From contig NC_003074.8 in the NCBI RefSeq assembly GCF_000001735.4, positions 17,305,261-17,369,260 of the forward strand: DNA of 64,000 bases, given 5' to 3'. Each line of letters opens with the position of its first letter. The stretch's first letter is position 1. This document shows, one piece after another, positions 33,155 to 46,073 of the stretch. Origin of the DNA: Arabidopsis thaliana (taxonomy: Eukaryota; Streptophyta; Magnoliopsida; Brassicales; Brassicaceae). The translations under genes were made by a program, and so were the position numbers. The notes beneath the pieces are model-generated. The model saw only the letters and a program-made list of their open reading frames with translations, did no database searches and was not told the DNA's origin.

Positions 33155-34869
33155 TCAAACCATTTCCTGAGTAGAATCTTCTAAAGGGAAACACGTCTCT
33201 TCACCACCGGTATTCCAGAGGAAATTGGCGTAGTTGGCGGCGTAGAAGGAGTTGGTAGGGTCTGCAGATATAGCTTCTAGAAAGTTCTCCTCAGCAGCCC
33301 AGAGATCATTCCGAACTTTCCACAGGAAGATGGCGTATTTGCTGTACGTTTCTGCGTCTACATCTTCTGACTCTATTGCTTTCTTGAAGCAGTTCTCCGC
33401 TCTAATACATAACCAAAAGCAAACATCATTTGTCAAGTTCCAGAGTTACATAGAATCATAACCAATCTTTTGATACTCAATGTGTCAAGTGCAAGCATAT
33501 ACTTCTCAAAGTACAGGTAATAAAGTCTTGAATGTTAGATGCAAGAATAGGTTAAAAGGATATCTCACCTCTCATGGTCTTGAGTAACGAGGTAAAGGAA
33601 CTGAGCGTAGTTAGCTAGGAGCAGATGATTGTCAGGCTCTTGAGCCAAACCTATCTTATATAAAAGCTCAGTTCTAGTGTAATTGGCATAATCATCCAAT
33701 TCAATCCTTGCAGTGATCGGTGAAACAAGTCTCAATCTCATGTCACGATCAACAGAGGAATCTTGCATTTGATCTGCTTCTTCCACCATCGAATTCCACA
33801 GACTCACCTCCTCTTCTCTCATCCCTTCTCCTGAAACCGAGTCTCGATGTCTCGGCAAGTGGGAAACCTTGTCAAAATTGATCGATCCTAACCATTTGGA
33901 CCCATCAAGCTTCGTAGACTCCTTTAACGAAGAAAAATCAATCCTTTGTTGCGTCTGATCCGGACCTTTATTAACAACTGGAGGAGATGCTGCAATAGGT
34001 AGGTTTGATGCAACTGAATGCACAGTGTAGTTCGCCAAAAGGATCATCACATAAACCATCAAAGTAGGTGTCTGAGAGAACACACGTTGGAAAATCCACA
34101 ACAATGAAGCGTGCATTTCCTTCTTAACCTGCTTAAGAACACCCACTCTAGTCTGCAACGCAAAGCTATGAAGCTCCTCAATCATGAAAACCATAGAAGA
34201 AAAAGCTCTATTGATAGAACAGTAAGTAGTAGCACTAGCTTTCTTAAGAGCTTCTTCTTGTAACTTCCTCTTTATTATCCTAAGTGATAGAGGTAAATCA
34301 ACACTGTTTGCTTTACGCTCAATACTTGAATGGTTAACCATCTCTGCCCATGGAGCTTCCAAAGAAGCTAAACCTGGAACAGACTCTTGTAATAGCTTCA
34401 AAGAACCAAATCTATGATTATTGCTATCGTTATCGTTATCTACTGCTTCTGATTTCTGTTTGTTCTCTTCTTCTTCTTCATCGCCTGCGTTTCTGAATTG
34501 TGAAGCTAATTCCTGCATTTTCACAGAGAATGCTTCGTCGGAGGAGAAGAAACCGGAGCTCGCACTACAAACTCTTCTCAAAGGATTATGTTTCTTCTTC
34601 ACATCAGTTCTAATCTTCTTCGTGGTGGAATTAGAAAATTGCCAAAGCTCACATGATTTAGATCGGTGAAGTTTCCCAGATTGTGTTCCGAGAAACGTCG
34701 AAGGTTTTAATCTCAAAGATCCTCCTCCGACGGAAACATCACCGGCTATTCCACGAGAACGACGGCGTTTAGATGAAGTTAGGGTTTGCGAAAATGACGG
34801 ACATTGAGGAATCGCTGTGTGTCGTCCTGACCAATGAAACGACGTCGTTGTTGCTACTTTCACTTCCAT
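33155..34869 (-). CDS. TPR-like (tetratricopeptide) superfamily protein
   Basis: Two exons, 33569-34869 and 33155-33401, give 515 aa. The ATG at 34869 is used because the open frame upstream starts only with TTG. The N-terminal ~110 residues are Ser/Arg/Thr-rich and may be a transit peptide. An acidic linker (EEEEENKQ) follows. A central conserved stretch (about residues 200-290) includes a hydrophobic segment TLMVYVMILLANYTVHSV. The C-terminal ~130 residues form TPR-like helical repeats: LLYKIGLAQEPDNHLLLANYAQFLYLV, AENCFKKAIESEDVDAETYSKYAIFLW and AAEENFLEAISADPTNSFYAANYANFLWNTG. The repeat type, with NYAxFLW motifs, is shared by a plant family of unknown biochemical role. At3g47080 from memory. 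I would not assign a partner or process. Confidence 0.88.
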
Positions 34870-36251
34870 TATTCCGATGAAACGCAAACAAATCTCAGAA
34901 TCTGTATAAATCGAGAAAAGCTATAAAGATTAAGACAAAATTGATTACGAGAAATTGAAAGATAAGAGAGAATGAGAATGAGAAAGAGAGAGAGCTTACT
35001 TCTTCTTGGTGATTCGAAATTCGTTCGTTGAGAGAGAGATTTTCTCGGGAGAATTTTTTGTATGGTTGTCAGGTCAAATCGAATTCAGAGGCTTACGAGA
35101 GCTCCTGAACTTTGTTAGAAACAGAGAAGAAGAAGAAGAAGAAGACAAAAGCCCTTGTATGTTTATATACCAAGAGAGAAAAATTAGTAAATTATTTAAT
35201 TAATTTACCGGATATAGGCGGTGAAAAGGCGCGTGCTATTTTAGAGAAGAGATTGGTTTTATTTATTTATTCCACGGGTAGAGACGGTTACAGGTGATGA
35301 ATGATAAGGATTCGGCTAAACTAAGCGACGCGGTTTATTCGGGAAAATTTTGCTTTCATCGCGGCTTCATCGATCTTGATCTGACGGATGAGAATGAATC
35401 ACGTGTTGGTTGATATAGCTTCGGTTTGATCTATTGCCACGTAGGGGGTTGAAGAATATGGAGATGGGTTCACGGACCTAACGAGGACACAAACTTGGGT
35501 TTTCTCGATATTGAGTGTTATGAAATTTGTATTTTCTCGATTTATTCCTGAAAACGAAAGTATGAAAAGAAAATAGCTTGTTTTAGAGTAGATTATCTCA
35601 TTCTCTAATAAGATTTGTTTTAACAAAAATTAGAATCAGATTTTTAGAAAAAGCTTTAAAATCTTGATATAGATATACGTTCAAGAAAATGGATTATCTT
35701 TACCAAATACAGAGATAAGTCTATATGCATGATGCACTGTTTAGTGCAATTTTATGGCATAACCATACAATTACATATAATGAAAGACAACAACATTAAA
35801 CAGTACTTGGGGCCTTGACAAAACTAAATGGGCTTTATATCTTATCACGAATATGGACCCATCGACCATTGGACCCAAGTCTTTGGATTTAAAGAGTCTC
35901 TGTATTTGGCTTTACATGACTTCCCAGCCAAGAAACTGCAAACTGTAGTCTAGTTTCCAAAACCTAACAGCAGGAAACAAGAAGCATCAAAACAGTAACG
36001 AAAAGACAAGGATAGAGATCCAAGAATTGTCTGGTTTAGGGTTTATTGAGGAGCCCAATTATGCGTTTTAGATTTGCAGCAACGAGAAAGAGAAACGAGG
36101 GTTTAGGGTTTAAGACAATGATGGAAATAAGAGAGCATAAACAGAGGAAAAAAACAAACCACAGATTACGAAAGACAGTATGATATTATATAGGCCTCAA
36201 AGTAAGGCTTTTAAGTGGATGGCAAAGTTTGTAGAGAAAACCATAAACACT
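34870..36251. other. Spacer between the TPR gene and LRR kinase copy 1
   Basis: About 1.4 kb. The first ~250 bp should be the TPR-gene 5' UTR and promoter, with GA-rich runs at about 34967-34994 and 35125-35143. The last ~150 bp are the 3' flank of the LRR kinase. A 40-codon plus frame at 36061-36183 is not supported. Teloboxes (gggtttaggg-like) occur near 36037 and 36104. Confidence 0.45.
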
Positions 36252-39200
36252 TCAACGTCTGGCTGTTCTCCGGGTTTTAAAGAATCTCTCTCTGATTGAG
36301 ATTAACTCCTTGGCTGCTTCACTCGTTGCCAACCGGTTCAGCGGAGATTCTTCACAACATCTAAGTCCCACATCCAAAATCCCTTTCAAGCACTCAAGTA
36401 CAGGGAAACCAACTCTGAGACCACTATGAAGAATCGATTTGTCTGCAATGTCCAAAACTCTTTCTGGCAAGGCCGCCTTGGTGTAGCTGTTCAGGGTAAA
36501 GTTTCCTCCAAATAACTCATTGGTTGGTCTTTTTCCAGTGAACATTTCCAAAACGAGAACCCCAAAGCTATATACATCACCGTGTATTGACGGTTGTCCT
36601 CCCATTCCATATTCTGCACCATAATTCACACACACAAAAACGACAACAAGATTGTAATGAAAAAAGGAACACATAAATATTCTTCATTTAAACGTTCCAT
36701 ATGTGTAATAGTTTTACCTGGTGCGGCATACCCAATGGTTCCTCTAACACCAGCTGAGCTTAGTTGGTTGAAGAAAGACTCCTGGTCGAATTTGAGGAGA
36801 AGACGAGCGAGACCGAAGTCGCTAACATGGGCAGTTAGATCATCGTCGAGAAGTATGTTGCTTGGCTTAAGATCGCAATGAGCTATAGGCTCATGACAGT
36901 GAACATGAAGATAGTCCAAAACAGAAGCCACGTCTATGGCAATGTTAAGCCTTTCAAGAAGTGTCAAAGTTCTTGAGGGCCTATGAATCTCTTCGACTTC
37001 CTCTGGGTGCAGCCATTTATCCAAACTTCCATTCGGCATGAACTCATAGATGAGAGCTCTGAATTCGTTACCTTGGAAATCAATACTAGCGCAAGCTGTC
37101 AATAGTTTCACGAGATTACGATGCCTTATATCCTTCAAAGATTCACATTCTGCCATAAAGCTCTTCATAGCTCCACGTCTCTGCATGTTTAGAACTTTCA
37201 CTGCAACAATCTTGTTCTCCGTCTGGAGCAATGCCTTAAACACAGTACCAAAACTACCTGACCCAACTATATTGCTCGAAGAGAAGCCATCTGTCGCATT
37301 TCGTAGATCTCCATAACTTAGCTTTTCATGGAAAATCTCCAATGTAAAAGGAGCTGAATTATTGATCTTCTGGTTGTTCTTTCTTTTTTTGAACCAGCTT
37401 AGAGAAACTATGAACAATAGCAAAAGCAAAGCTATGCCTACGCTGACCCCAATCGCAACTTTCTTCAAAAGAGATGGATGCCTTGTCTCCACTGGTGGTG
37501 CTTGGGCAATGCATGGCTTTAGTTTCAGTTCCTTGATGCTTCCACAAAGATTTTTGTTTCCGAATACTGAAACTAAAGTAGCATTTTGAAATATTCCTTC
37601 TGTTGGGACTCTTCCCTCGAAATTGTTATCGGATAGATTGAGATATTCCAACTTGGAAAAGTTTTCAAAATATTCAGATATACTTCCAGAGAGATTATTG
37701 TTTGACAAATCAACGTTTTTAACACCCATCAACCCTTTTATATCTGGAATGGTTCCATCAAAATGGTTTTCTTGTAGATAAATAACTTCCATCGAAAGAC
37801 ATTTTCCCAAAGTTTGTGGGAGATGTCCTGATAAGTTATTATTCCCAAGTAATAGCTCAACAAGATTTTGTAATCTTCCAATATCGTTTGGTAGAGAGCC
37901 ACTCAAAGAATTAGATTCCATGTTGAGGTGAACAAGGGTTGGGATTTGCATGATCTCCTTAGGTATAGTCCCATTTAACTTATTATACCCAATCTGTAAG
38001 TCGAGCATGTGACTACAATCACCAAGACTCGGAGGAACGATTCCTTCAAAACTATTGTTGGATAAATATAGTTTTACTAACTGAGTAAGGTTGCCTATAA
38101 AAGAGGGTATCTCTCCAGAAAACCTATTTGAAAACAAAATTAATTCCCCGAGCCCTACAAGATTTCCAAGAGAGGTTGGGAGTGGTCCTGTTAATAGATT
38201 ATCTGCCAACAAAAGTGATTGTAGGCCTATGAGATTTCCAATATCATGAGGAATGCTTCCATAAATGAGGTTTCCTTTAAGGTTCAAAACGGTGAGTTCC
38301 GTGGACATATTGACAATGGATGTAGGCAAAGCACCCCCAAGCCTATTGTAACTCACAGATAACCCATGCAAATGGGAGCAATTAGTCAAAGCATCAAGAA
38401 ATGCAAGATCTCCAAAAGAGTAACTTCCCAAAGAATTGTTAGCAAGTTCTAGGTAATGCAAATTCTCTAGTTTTCCAAAGTTGGGAGAGATACTTCCTGT
38501 CATCCTGTTTTTACCAATTCCAAACATTTCCAGAGTTGAAATATTGGCAAGTGTTGTTGGGATGGCTCCTGTTAGAAAATTTCCATGCAAAGATAACTCA
38601 TGAATGTTTGGTAGCAGATTACCAAAATCAGGCTTCAAGTTACCCGAGAAACCATTACCAAGGAGGTATAAATTCTCAAGTGAGGACAAGTTGTAGAAAG
38701 CAGGAGGAAAAACGCCAGAGAAGTTGTTCATTGTTAATGTAAGAGACACCATTTGACTCAGCATAGCTATATCATCTGGAATTTCTCCTTCCAGATGATT
38801 ATATCCCAAGTTGAGCACTATTAGAGACGTCAAGTTTCGTATAAATACGGGGAACTTTCCTTTGAGGTCGTTTAGACCAAGATATAGATAAAGAAGCTTT
38901 CTCAATGACCCTAGTTCTGAAGGAACACCGTCTCCAAGATTGTTTGAAAATAAATCAAGGTACAACAATCTAGAGCAGTTGGACAAACTGGCTGGAATCT
39001 CTCCTTCCAGATAATTAAAGCCCACAGCCAAATATTTAAGTCTAAACAAGTTTCCCATCTCTTGAGGGATGGTTCCACCAAAAGAGTTATTAGAGAGGTC
39101 AAGATATATGAGAAACGAAAGATTACCAATAGATGGTGATATCACTCCTCCCAACTGCAATCCTCCGAGGTCCAAACGAGTAACTCTCTTGTGTTTGCGG

Positions 39201-39385
39201 CCACATCTAACCCACTTCCAGCTGCAGAGAGGGAATGAGTTATTCCACGCGGACAAGGCATCCCTTTTGCTTTCAGAAACTTGAGACTTGATCTCCAACA
39301 ACGCTTGCCTATCACTTTCATCGGTAAAACCATATGCTTCGAGTTGCATGAGAGCATTGAAAGCAAGTAAAAGAAATAGTCTCAT
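36252..39385 (-). CDS. LRR receptor-like kinase, subfamily XII, copy 1
   Basis: Plasma-membrane receptor kinase of 1009 aa in two exons (36718-39385 and 36252-36613), the split falling after GTIGYAAP in the activation loop as is typical of subfamily XII (EFR, FLS2, XA21 relatives). Order: signal peptide (~1-20), LRRNT cap (CSWKWVRCGRKHKRVT), about 20 plant-type LRRs (LxGxIPxxLGNL), a membrane helix at about 645-662, then the kinase. Lys730 (VAVK), Asp838 (HCDLKPSN) and Asp856 (DFG) are intact. The residue before the catalytic Asp is Cys, so the kinase is non-RD, the class enriched in pattern-recognition receptors. The ligand is unknown; no EFR-like elf18 recognition should be assumed. At3g47090 from memory. 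The promoter is at 39386-40200, where nothing else was seen. Confidence 0.94.
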
Positions 39386-40218
39386 GCTTCTCTTTTCTTT
39401 TTTTGTTGGTTAAAATATTGTGGTTCTTCTCAAACTTTGCAGGAAGTAAATATATAAGAGACGAAGCAATTGCAAAATGCCTACTTGTAGTGCTAACGCA
39501 ACTTGAAGCCAAATAGGAATGATCAACTACCAGATTTTTCCAAAATATAAGTCAAGAAGTCAACTGCCTAAAAAGACAAGGAAAGATTAAGATGCGCATT
39601 TAACTAGTCTTTCTGACTTTTCTATAGGCATCATGTGGTGGCTGGATTTATCGGTCCCATATGTCTGGAATCTGAACAATTAATTAGCTTAAGCATGGAA
39701 CATTACTATCACACGGCAGTCATCTTTTGTCTTAAACCACACAACACTACTTTATGATATTGAGCAACCATACATGTGACAAGCCCTTTCATTGCTTGCA
39801 AACTTTGTAGAGGAAACCAAAAAAACACTTCAGCCTCGAACCAATAGCTTGAGCGAAGGTGCTCGCAGTTATTCTTCCCAGTAACTCAGATGGACAAAAA
39901 CTACAGAACACACGTTACACTTACATGACAGAAAATCTGAAATAACACTAAATAATCAAGCAATTTACCCAAATAATTCTTTGATTCCATTTTTGCATAG
40001 ACCAAGTCAATAAGATTGAATTAAAATGAAAAAGAAGAAATGCAATTTACCTCTTAAACTTGCTTTCTAAAGATTAAGACGAGAATTGATTGATCACTGC
40101 AATCATGAACACGTTCAAAGCTGCTGGTTCAGAAAAAACCACAGAAATATATAGCAAAAATAAATGGTTGCAGCTTTAAAAGTTTAGCATGATCATCGCA
40201 GAAAAACACATTTTCAGT
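39386..40218. other. Upstream region of LRR kinase copy 1
   Basis: About 830 bp of AT-rich sequence. It should hold the promoter of LRR kinase copy 1, and it separates that gene from the LRR remnant starting at 40219. No gene or RNA recognised. Confidence 0.45.
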
Positions 40219-40885
40219 TTAAAACTTGATCAGCTCTAACATCACAATCCAGAGACTTTTTCTTACTCTTCGGTACCAAAAAAGAAGAGAAGGTAAAGAA
40301 GGTAAGCGAATGGCTTCCTTTGAAATTGCTGTTAGGTTCCCAAGAGATGCAGGGAAATTCCCTGTCAGGTTGTTTACACGGAGAGATAAAAGGACAAGCA
40401 GAGGAAGCGAACCCAGTTTAGAAGGAACCTCGTGTTCAAGATTGTTGGAGGATAGATCATTGGTCAAAAGGGAAAAACAGTTAGATATATATGCCAAGTG
40501 GAATCCCACCTCCAAGAATGATCTTGCTCAGGTTCAAGTGTTGAAGCCTGAACAGCTTCCCTACCTCAAGAGGGATACTACCATTGGAAGAGTTGTACGT
40601 GAGACTAAGAGATGTGAGGAAATAGAGGTTACCGATAGAGGGCGAGATAACACCGGTTAGTTTCATTCCTTCGAGATCCAACCAGTGACTCTCTTGTGAT
40701 TCCGACTACATGTGACCCCAGTCCATTTGCAGAGAGAAAAAGAGTCATTCCATGAAGCCAAGACAACTCAGGTGTTCTCTGATAGGTTAGAGTTTACTGA
40801 AACTTGAGCGGTGCTTGTTTATCGGTCTTATCAGTGTATGTGGATGCCTGACAGTAGAACACAAGAGCATGAAGAGAGTAAATGA
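40219..40885 (-). pseudogene. LRR receptor kinase pseudogene, N-terminal remnant
   Basis: Minus-strand remnant of a third subfamily XII gene. From high to low coordinate it shows a signal-peptide-like start near 40876, a Thr/Asp-Lys-rich pre-LRR stretch with frame breaks (40760-40820), the LRRNT motif CKWTGVTC (about 40710-40745), LDLEGMKLTGVISPSIGNL (to about 40625) and further LRRs in two frames: PLEVGKLFRLQHLNLS, then SSNNLEHEVPSKLGSLPLL and NNLTGNFPASLGNLT. Homology fades at about 40300. At least two frameshifts are needed, and the rest of the ectodomain, the membrane helix and the kinase are missing here. It is closest in wording to copy 2 (for example NNLTGKFPASLGNLT). Confidence 0.8.
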
Positions 40886-41199
40886 AAGACATATTTGTGT
40901 AATTTTGTAGTCTTCCCTTCCTGAGGGGGTAAAGTATATTAAAAAATGGCAGTAATTATTCAAAAGTACCTCTGCCAGAAGAGTGTCGCCTTCCTAATCA
41001 ATTAATTGGAAAATAATCAACATCCCTGCATCATTAAGAGAAGAAATATGTTATTTTAAGGAAATACAATATGTTGATTGGAAGCCATCAACAGTATTGT
41101 AAATAGTCAACAGAAGTGGGCGGTAATTAAAAAATAGCGAAAGCTCGTTAATACTTTTTATGTTAAGACTTTCTTTGGAGTCATCATGAAAATGAAAGA

Positions 41200-41335
41200 G
41201 TGCTCAGAGTGTGACAAACTATATAATTCACCATTGACACTTTGGCTGTCGTCCTTTTCAGGTAACATCTCCAGCAGCAGGGGTCCATAGCTGTACAAAT
41301 TCCTCATTACCATACTCTGATACAGATTTCTTAGA
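41200..41335 (-). pseudogene. LRR receptor kinase pseudogene, kinase exon 2 remnant
   Basis: A minus-strand fragment corresponding to the start of kinase exon 2 of the neighbouring genes. It begins near a degenerate EYG and continues as LYSYGPLLLEM, then NGELYSLSHS, matching VYSFGIVLLEIFTGKRPT..LFVDGLTLHSFTKS in copy 2. Several codons are missing or altered. It lies upstream of the N-terminal remnant at 40219-40885, so the two pieces cannot be one gene in normal order; they are leftovers of separate tandem copies or of a rearranged one. Confidence 0.6.
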
Positions 41336-41340
41336 GACAT

Positions 41341-41842
41341 GAGAGCTATGAAAACTGTATTTTCTTATCCATTCATAAGAGAGGATAGGTGAATAAGTCT
41401 TCTAAATGTCAGTAACTCCTTTTGTACCTGCAGGTTGAATCAAATGGTCACATTATAGAGTTCGTCTCTTTAAAGAGTTAGCAAGACAAAAAGAAGAGGC
41501 ATGTGACAAGGGAGCTGCTGTTGAAGATGCGGAAAGACTCATTCAGCAAGATACTTAGAATGTTAATAGTAAAAAAAATTGAAAAAATGAAAGAAAAAAA
41601 AAATTAATCTACAATGTGAAGATATTTTATTGAATAAGACAGAGAATGTTTAATAGCCTGTCTCATTGCACAAGACACATTACAAATACACCCATGACAC
41701 TGGCACAATAATTTAAAACTACAAACCATTCAGTAGAATACTCGTACATTCATAAAAATACAGACACATCTAGTAAAGAGATATATATACATGCGTACCT
41801 ATATCTCGTGGCTTTAATAGTAGTCTCTCGTACGACAACTCG
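41341..41842. other. Spacer upstream of the kinase remnant, with an orphan coding-like stretch
   Basis: About 500 bp. At 41434-41558 on the plus strand an acceptor-like pyrimidine/AG site precedes a coding-like stretch (see findings). The remainder is AT-rich and contains the 3' flank of LRR kinase copy 2. Confidence 0.4.
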
Positions 41843-44800
41843 TTAAGTCTCCTCGTCTCTGAAAAAACTTTCTCTGATAGAGACCAGCTTGCTTATAGCC
41901 TCAGCCATTGATATCCGGTTTACCGGTGATTCTTCTGAACAACTGACTCCCACCCGAAACACAAGGGTCAAGCATTCGACCATATTGAAATGCTGAGCAT
42001 ATGCACCACGGAGAATAGTTTCGTCTGTGATATCTAGTGCTTGTCGTTTCTGCAATGCTGATTTAGTAAAACTATGTAGAGTTAAACCGTCCACGAATAA
42101 CTTATTGGTGGGTCTTTTTCCAGTGAAAATCTCCAATAGGACAATACCAAAACTGTACACGTCTCCCATAATTGATGGATGACCTCCCATACCATATTCT
42201 ACAAAGTTCAGTAATAACAACAACAAGACTAAAGAATATTAGGACGACTGTCTGGTCTCTGCTTGAGATAATTACCTAATAACGATTATAAATTTTAAAG
42301 TAAAATAAGCATACCTGGTGCAGCATAGCCAATGGTTCCACGAACACCTGCAGAGCTGAATTGAATATGGAATGTATCCCGATCAAATTTTAGTAGGAGT
42401 TGTGCCAAACCAAAGTCGCTTACATGAGCAGTCAAATCTTTGTCTAGTAGAATATTGCTTGGCTTAATATCACAGTGGGCTATAGGGTTGTGACAATAAG
42501 TATGAAGATAAACCAGAGCCGAAGCAACATCTATGGCAATGTTGAGTCTCGCAAAAAGGCCCAGGGTTCTCGAGGGATTGCCAGTTTCTTCTATTTCATC
42601 CGGGTGCAGCCACATGTCCAAGTTTCCATTAGGCATGAACTCATACACTAGAGCTCTAAAATCATTTCCTTCAAAATCAGAACTTGAACAGATAGTAACC
42701 AACTTCACAAGGTTGCGATGCCTTATACCTCCTAATGCTTCACATTCCGCTATGAAACTCTTTGCAGCACCACGTTTGCAGAGATTCAAAACTTTAATGG
42801 CAACAGCCTTGTTCTTGGACCCAAGAAATCCTTTAAACACAGCCCCAAAGTTACCCGACCCAATCAAATTGCTGGAAGAGAAGCCACCGGTTGTCTTGTA
42901 GAGCTCATCATAACTTATCTTTTCATAAAACGATTTCACTGGGGAGAAAGACCGATCATTCTCATTATTATTAGCTCTGACACTCTTCACTCTCAGTTTG
43001 TACCAGCATAGATAAACCACACACAGACATAGAAGCAAAAGTGCTGCCATAACTGCACTGACACAAATGGTGATTATCTTTCTGACTGATGAATGCCTTC
43101 TTGGTAATTCAACAGAGCATGGCTGAAGCTGTAATGACGGGATGCCTCCACAGAGGTTTATGTTACCAAAGACCGACATCGCACTGGTATTACGAAATAC
43201 CCCTTCCGTTGGCACAGCTCCGTCGAAGTTGTTCAAAGAGAGATTCAGGTTCTGCAGTTTGGAAAAGTTCGCCATATATTCAGGTATTGTACCAGAGAGA
43301 TTATTCTTCGACAGATCTAGGAATCTGAGGCCAGTCAACCCTCTTATATCTGGAATGGGCCCAACAAATGAATTCCCTTGCAGCAAAAGGAATTCTAGTG
43401 AGAGACAATTCGCCAAGGTTTGTGGAATCTGTCCTGATAGTTTATTGTATGAAACGTCTAGAGCTAATAGAAATTTAAGCTTTCCAATGTCTTGTCTCAA
43501 AGGGCCAACCAACAAATTAAATGAGACATTTAAGACGACAAGAGATGGAAGTTCCATAAGCTCATGGGGTATGCTGCCATTCAACTTATTAGTACCGAGG
43601 TTCAAGTCTAGAAGGTAGCTGCAACTTCCAAGACTTGAAGGGATGCTTCCTTCAAAACTGTTGTTAAGCAGATACAGGTATGTTAGCCCACTGATATTCC
43701 CCAAGGAAGATGGTATCTCTCCAGACAGTCCATTTGAATAGAGCAAGACTTTTCTCAATTCAGAAAGTTCTCCCAATGAGGGAGGAAGTTTGCCTGTCAA
43801 CAGATTTTCGCCCAAGTCTAATGTTTGCAGGCTTACAAGATTCCCTATGCCATGAGGAATACTTCCAGAGATGAGATTTCCACCAAGAGAGAGCTCAGTT
43901 AATTGGGTGGAGAGATTGGCTATAAAGACAGGCAACTGACCGCCGAGTTTGTTGAAGCCAACATTCAAATACTGCAACTGACTGCAGTTAGTCAGTGCAC
44001 CAAGAAAATCAAGATCACCAGAAGAGTAGTTTCCCAGAGAGTTATTATTAAGGCCTAGCAGTAATAGATTCTGAAGTCTTCCGAAACTCAATGGTATCTT
44101 TCCAGTAAGATGGTTAGACGGAATATCAAGTTGTCGAAGACTTGAGATATTGGAAAGTGTCTCTGGAATGGTACCCGTGAAACTATTTATCCCCATATAT
44201 AGTATTTGAAGGTTAGGGAGAAGAGAACCAAAGTCAGGTCTAAGGGTGCCAGAGAAACTGTTGCCGGTAATGGACAGGAATATTAGTGAAGACAGGTTGT
44301 AAATTGGAGGAGGGAAAACCCCATTAAACTTGTTTAATGCTATTCGGAAAAAGATCATCTGTTTCAGTCTGGCTATATCCCCAGGGATCTCTCCTTCTAT
44401 TTGGTTATATATAAAATCGAGCATCTGGAGTGATGTCAGGTTTCCCAATGAGGCAGGAAACTTCCCTGTTAGATTGTTTCTACCAAGAGAGAGAAGGACA
44501 AGCTTAGACAGCGAACCAAACTCCAAAGGCACGCCTTGTTCAAGATGATTTGATGATAAATCAAGTGTTGACAGGCTAGAGCAGTTCGACAGAACAACCG
44601 GAATCACCCCTCCAAATAAATTATTGCTCATGTTCAAATATTGAAGCCTGAACAAGTTTCCAACCTCTGAAGGGATGGCACCATGGAAAAAGTTGTCTGC
44701 AAGATTCAAAGATCTAAGAAATGAGAGGTTACCAACAAAGGGAGAGACTACACCGGTTAGTTTTAGTCCTCCAAGATCCACACCAGTTACTCTCCTGTGT

Positions 44801-45036
44801 TTGAGGCCACACTTAACACCGGTCCAGCTACAGAGAGGCAGGGAGTCATTCCACGAGCCCAACACAACTCTACTTGTTTCAGAAACTTGAGACTTGAACT
44901 CAAGCAATGCTTGTTTATCAGTCTCCTCCGTCAATCTGATTGTTTGTGCACAGACCATATCTGAATGTTCAAGTGACACAGAGACAAGTAAAGCAGATAC
45001 AAGAATCAGTCTCATAACAATACAAGGAACCCCCAT
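41843..45036 (-). CDS. LRR receptor-like kinase, subfamily XII, copy 2
   Basis: 1025 aa in two exons, 42315-45036 and 41843-42198, with the same intron position and phase as copy 1. The ATG at 45036 is chosen because the longer frame to 45078 begins with TTG; a second methionine seven codons in also leads directly into the hydrophobic core LILVSALLVSVSL. Domains: signal peptide, LRRNT (CSWTGVKCGLKHRRVT), about 20 LRRs, a Cys-pair cap (LCGGIPSLQLQPC), a membrane helix at about 654-677, a Cys-rich transition, and a non-RD kinase with Lys748 (VAIK), Asp856 (HCDIKPSN) and Asp874 (DFG). Likely a plasma-membrane immune-type receptor. No ligand can be inferred. At3g47110 from memory. Confidence 0.94.
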
Positions 45037-46073
45037 GGGTTGGAAAAGCTTTTTTTTTCCTAAACGAAACGGAGACAAAAAATTCTTTCACAACCAGGAT
45101 GACTGTTGAGATTATGAGCAAATAAAAATCTGGCGGCTTTGGTTCCCTATACAATAATGAGGAATATGTAGTATAGTAGCCTTTTAGAAACTCGCAAACA
45201 AAGTAATGATATTCCAAAACCACGGGGCTTGCAGCCTGCGGTATGCAGATTATTCTCAATCCTCGTTGACTATTAGGGTCAAAGTCCAATAGAGCAATGA
45301 CTTATTCTCATGTTGCCTCATTATTCACTGCTTCATTTCGCCCAAGTCAACTATCAGACGCTTATCAAATACTATATACTTTAGTTTTACCAAGGAAAAC
45401 TTGATTAATTAACACTAATAGCAACGACCATTCTTATAAAAATGTAGCTGAGGGATGTTTGTCAAGTTCTTAGCAGTGACCATGACATCAACGATTTCGA
45501 TATACACCAACTTGCTTCTATATATTTCTCAGCAAAATACAATAAAATAAATAATTCGAGAGTATCTTAATCATATTCATATCTAGCAGAAGAAAAATTC
45601 AAATCTCACTATATGATACAGTAATTTATACACAATTCTTTGTTCAGTTTTTTATAGACAAAGTCATTAGGAATTGAAAGGAAAATATTTACAGTTTACC
45701 TCTTTAATTTGCATATGACAAGAACAGCAAGCGTTGCACTAATCCATCCATATGACACGTACAAGGAGAGCCAGAGTCACTCATCCCTGTAGAACCTGAG
45801 TCTGTAACCACAGGTCAACACAGCCACTAACAACAAAAGGTATAATGAGATAGCAAAAATTCTGTAAATAAACGAAAAAGGATATAACGACTTCTTTCAT
45901 TCCAAACGGAAAAATCAACAAGTCTCAGGTGTCACAACAAACATAGAATCCCCGTTACAGAATGAAGCAGTTTATATAACCACAGGTAACTCTCTTGGAA
46001 AGAACAAAGGTCATTTCCACAGACACTAGCTAAAACTGAAAACCATTGAGTATGCATACCACTATCTACCCCT
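45037..46073. other. Spacer between LRR kinase copy 2 and C3H42
   Basis: About 1 kb with the LRR kinase promoter and the 3' UTR of the CCCH gene. AT-rich; no gene, tRNA or clear repeat recognised. Confidence 0.45.

Noticed and set aside
36061-36183. 40-codon plus-strand ORF beyond the 3' end of LRR kinase copy 1
   Set aside because: Very basic, low-complexity residues from telobox-like DNA; no supporting signals.
40226-40660. 144-codon plus-strand ORF
   Set aside because: Antisense shadow of the LRR pseudogene remnant on the minus strand.
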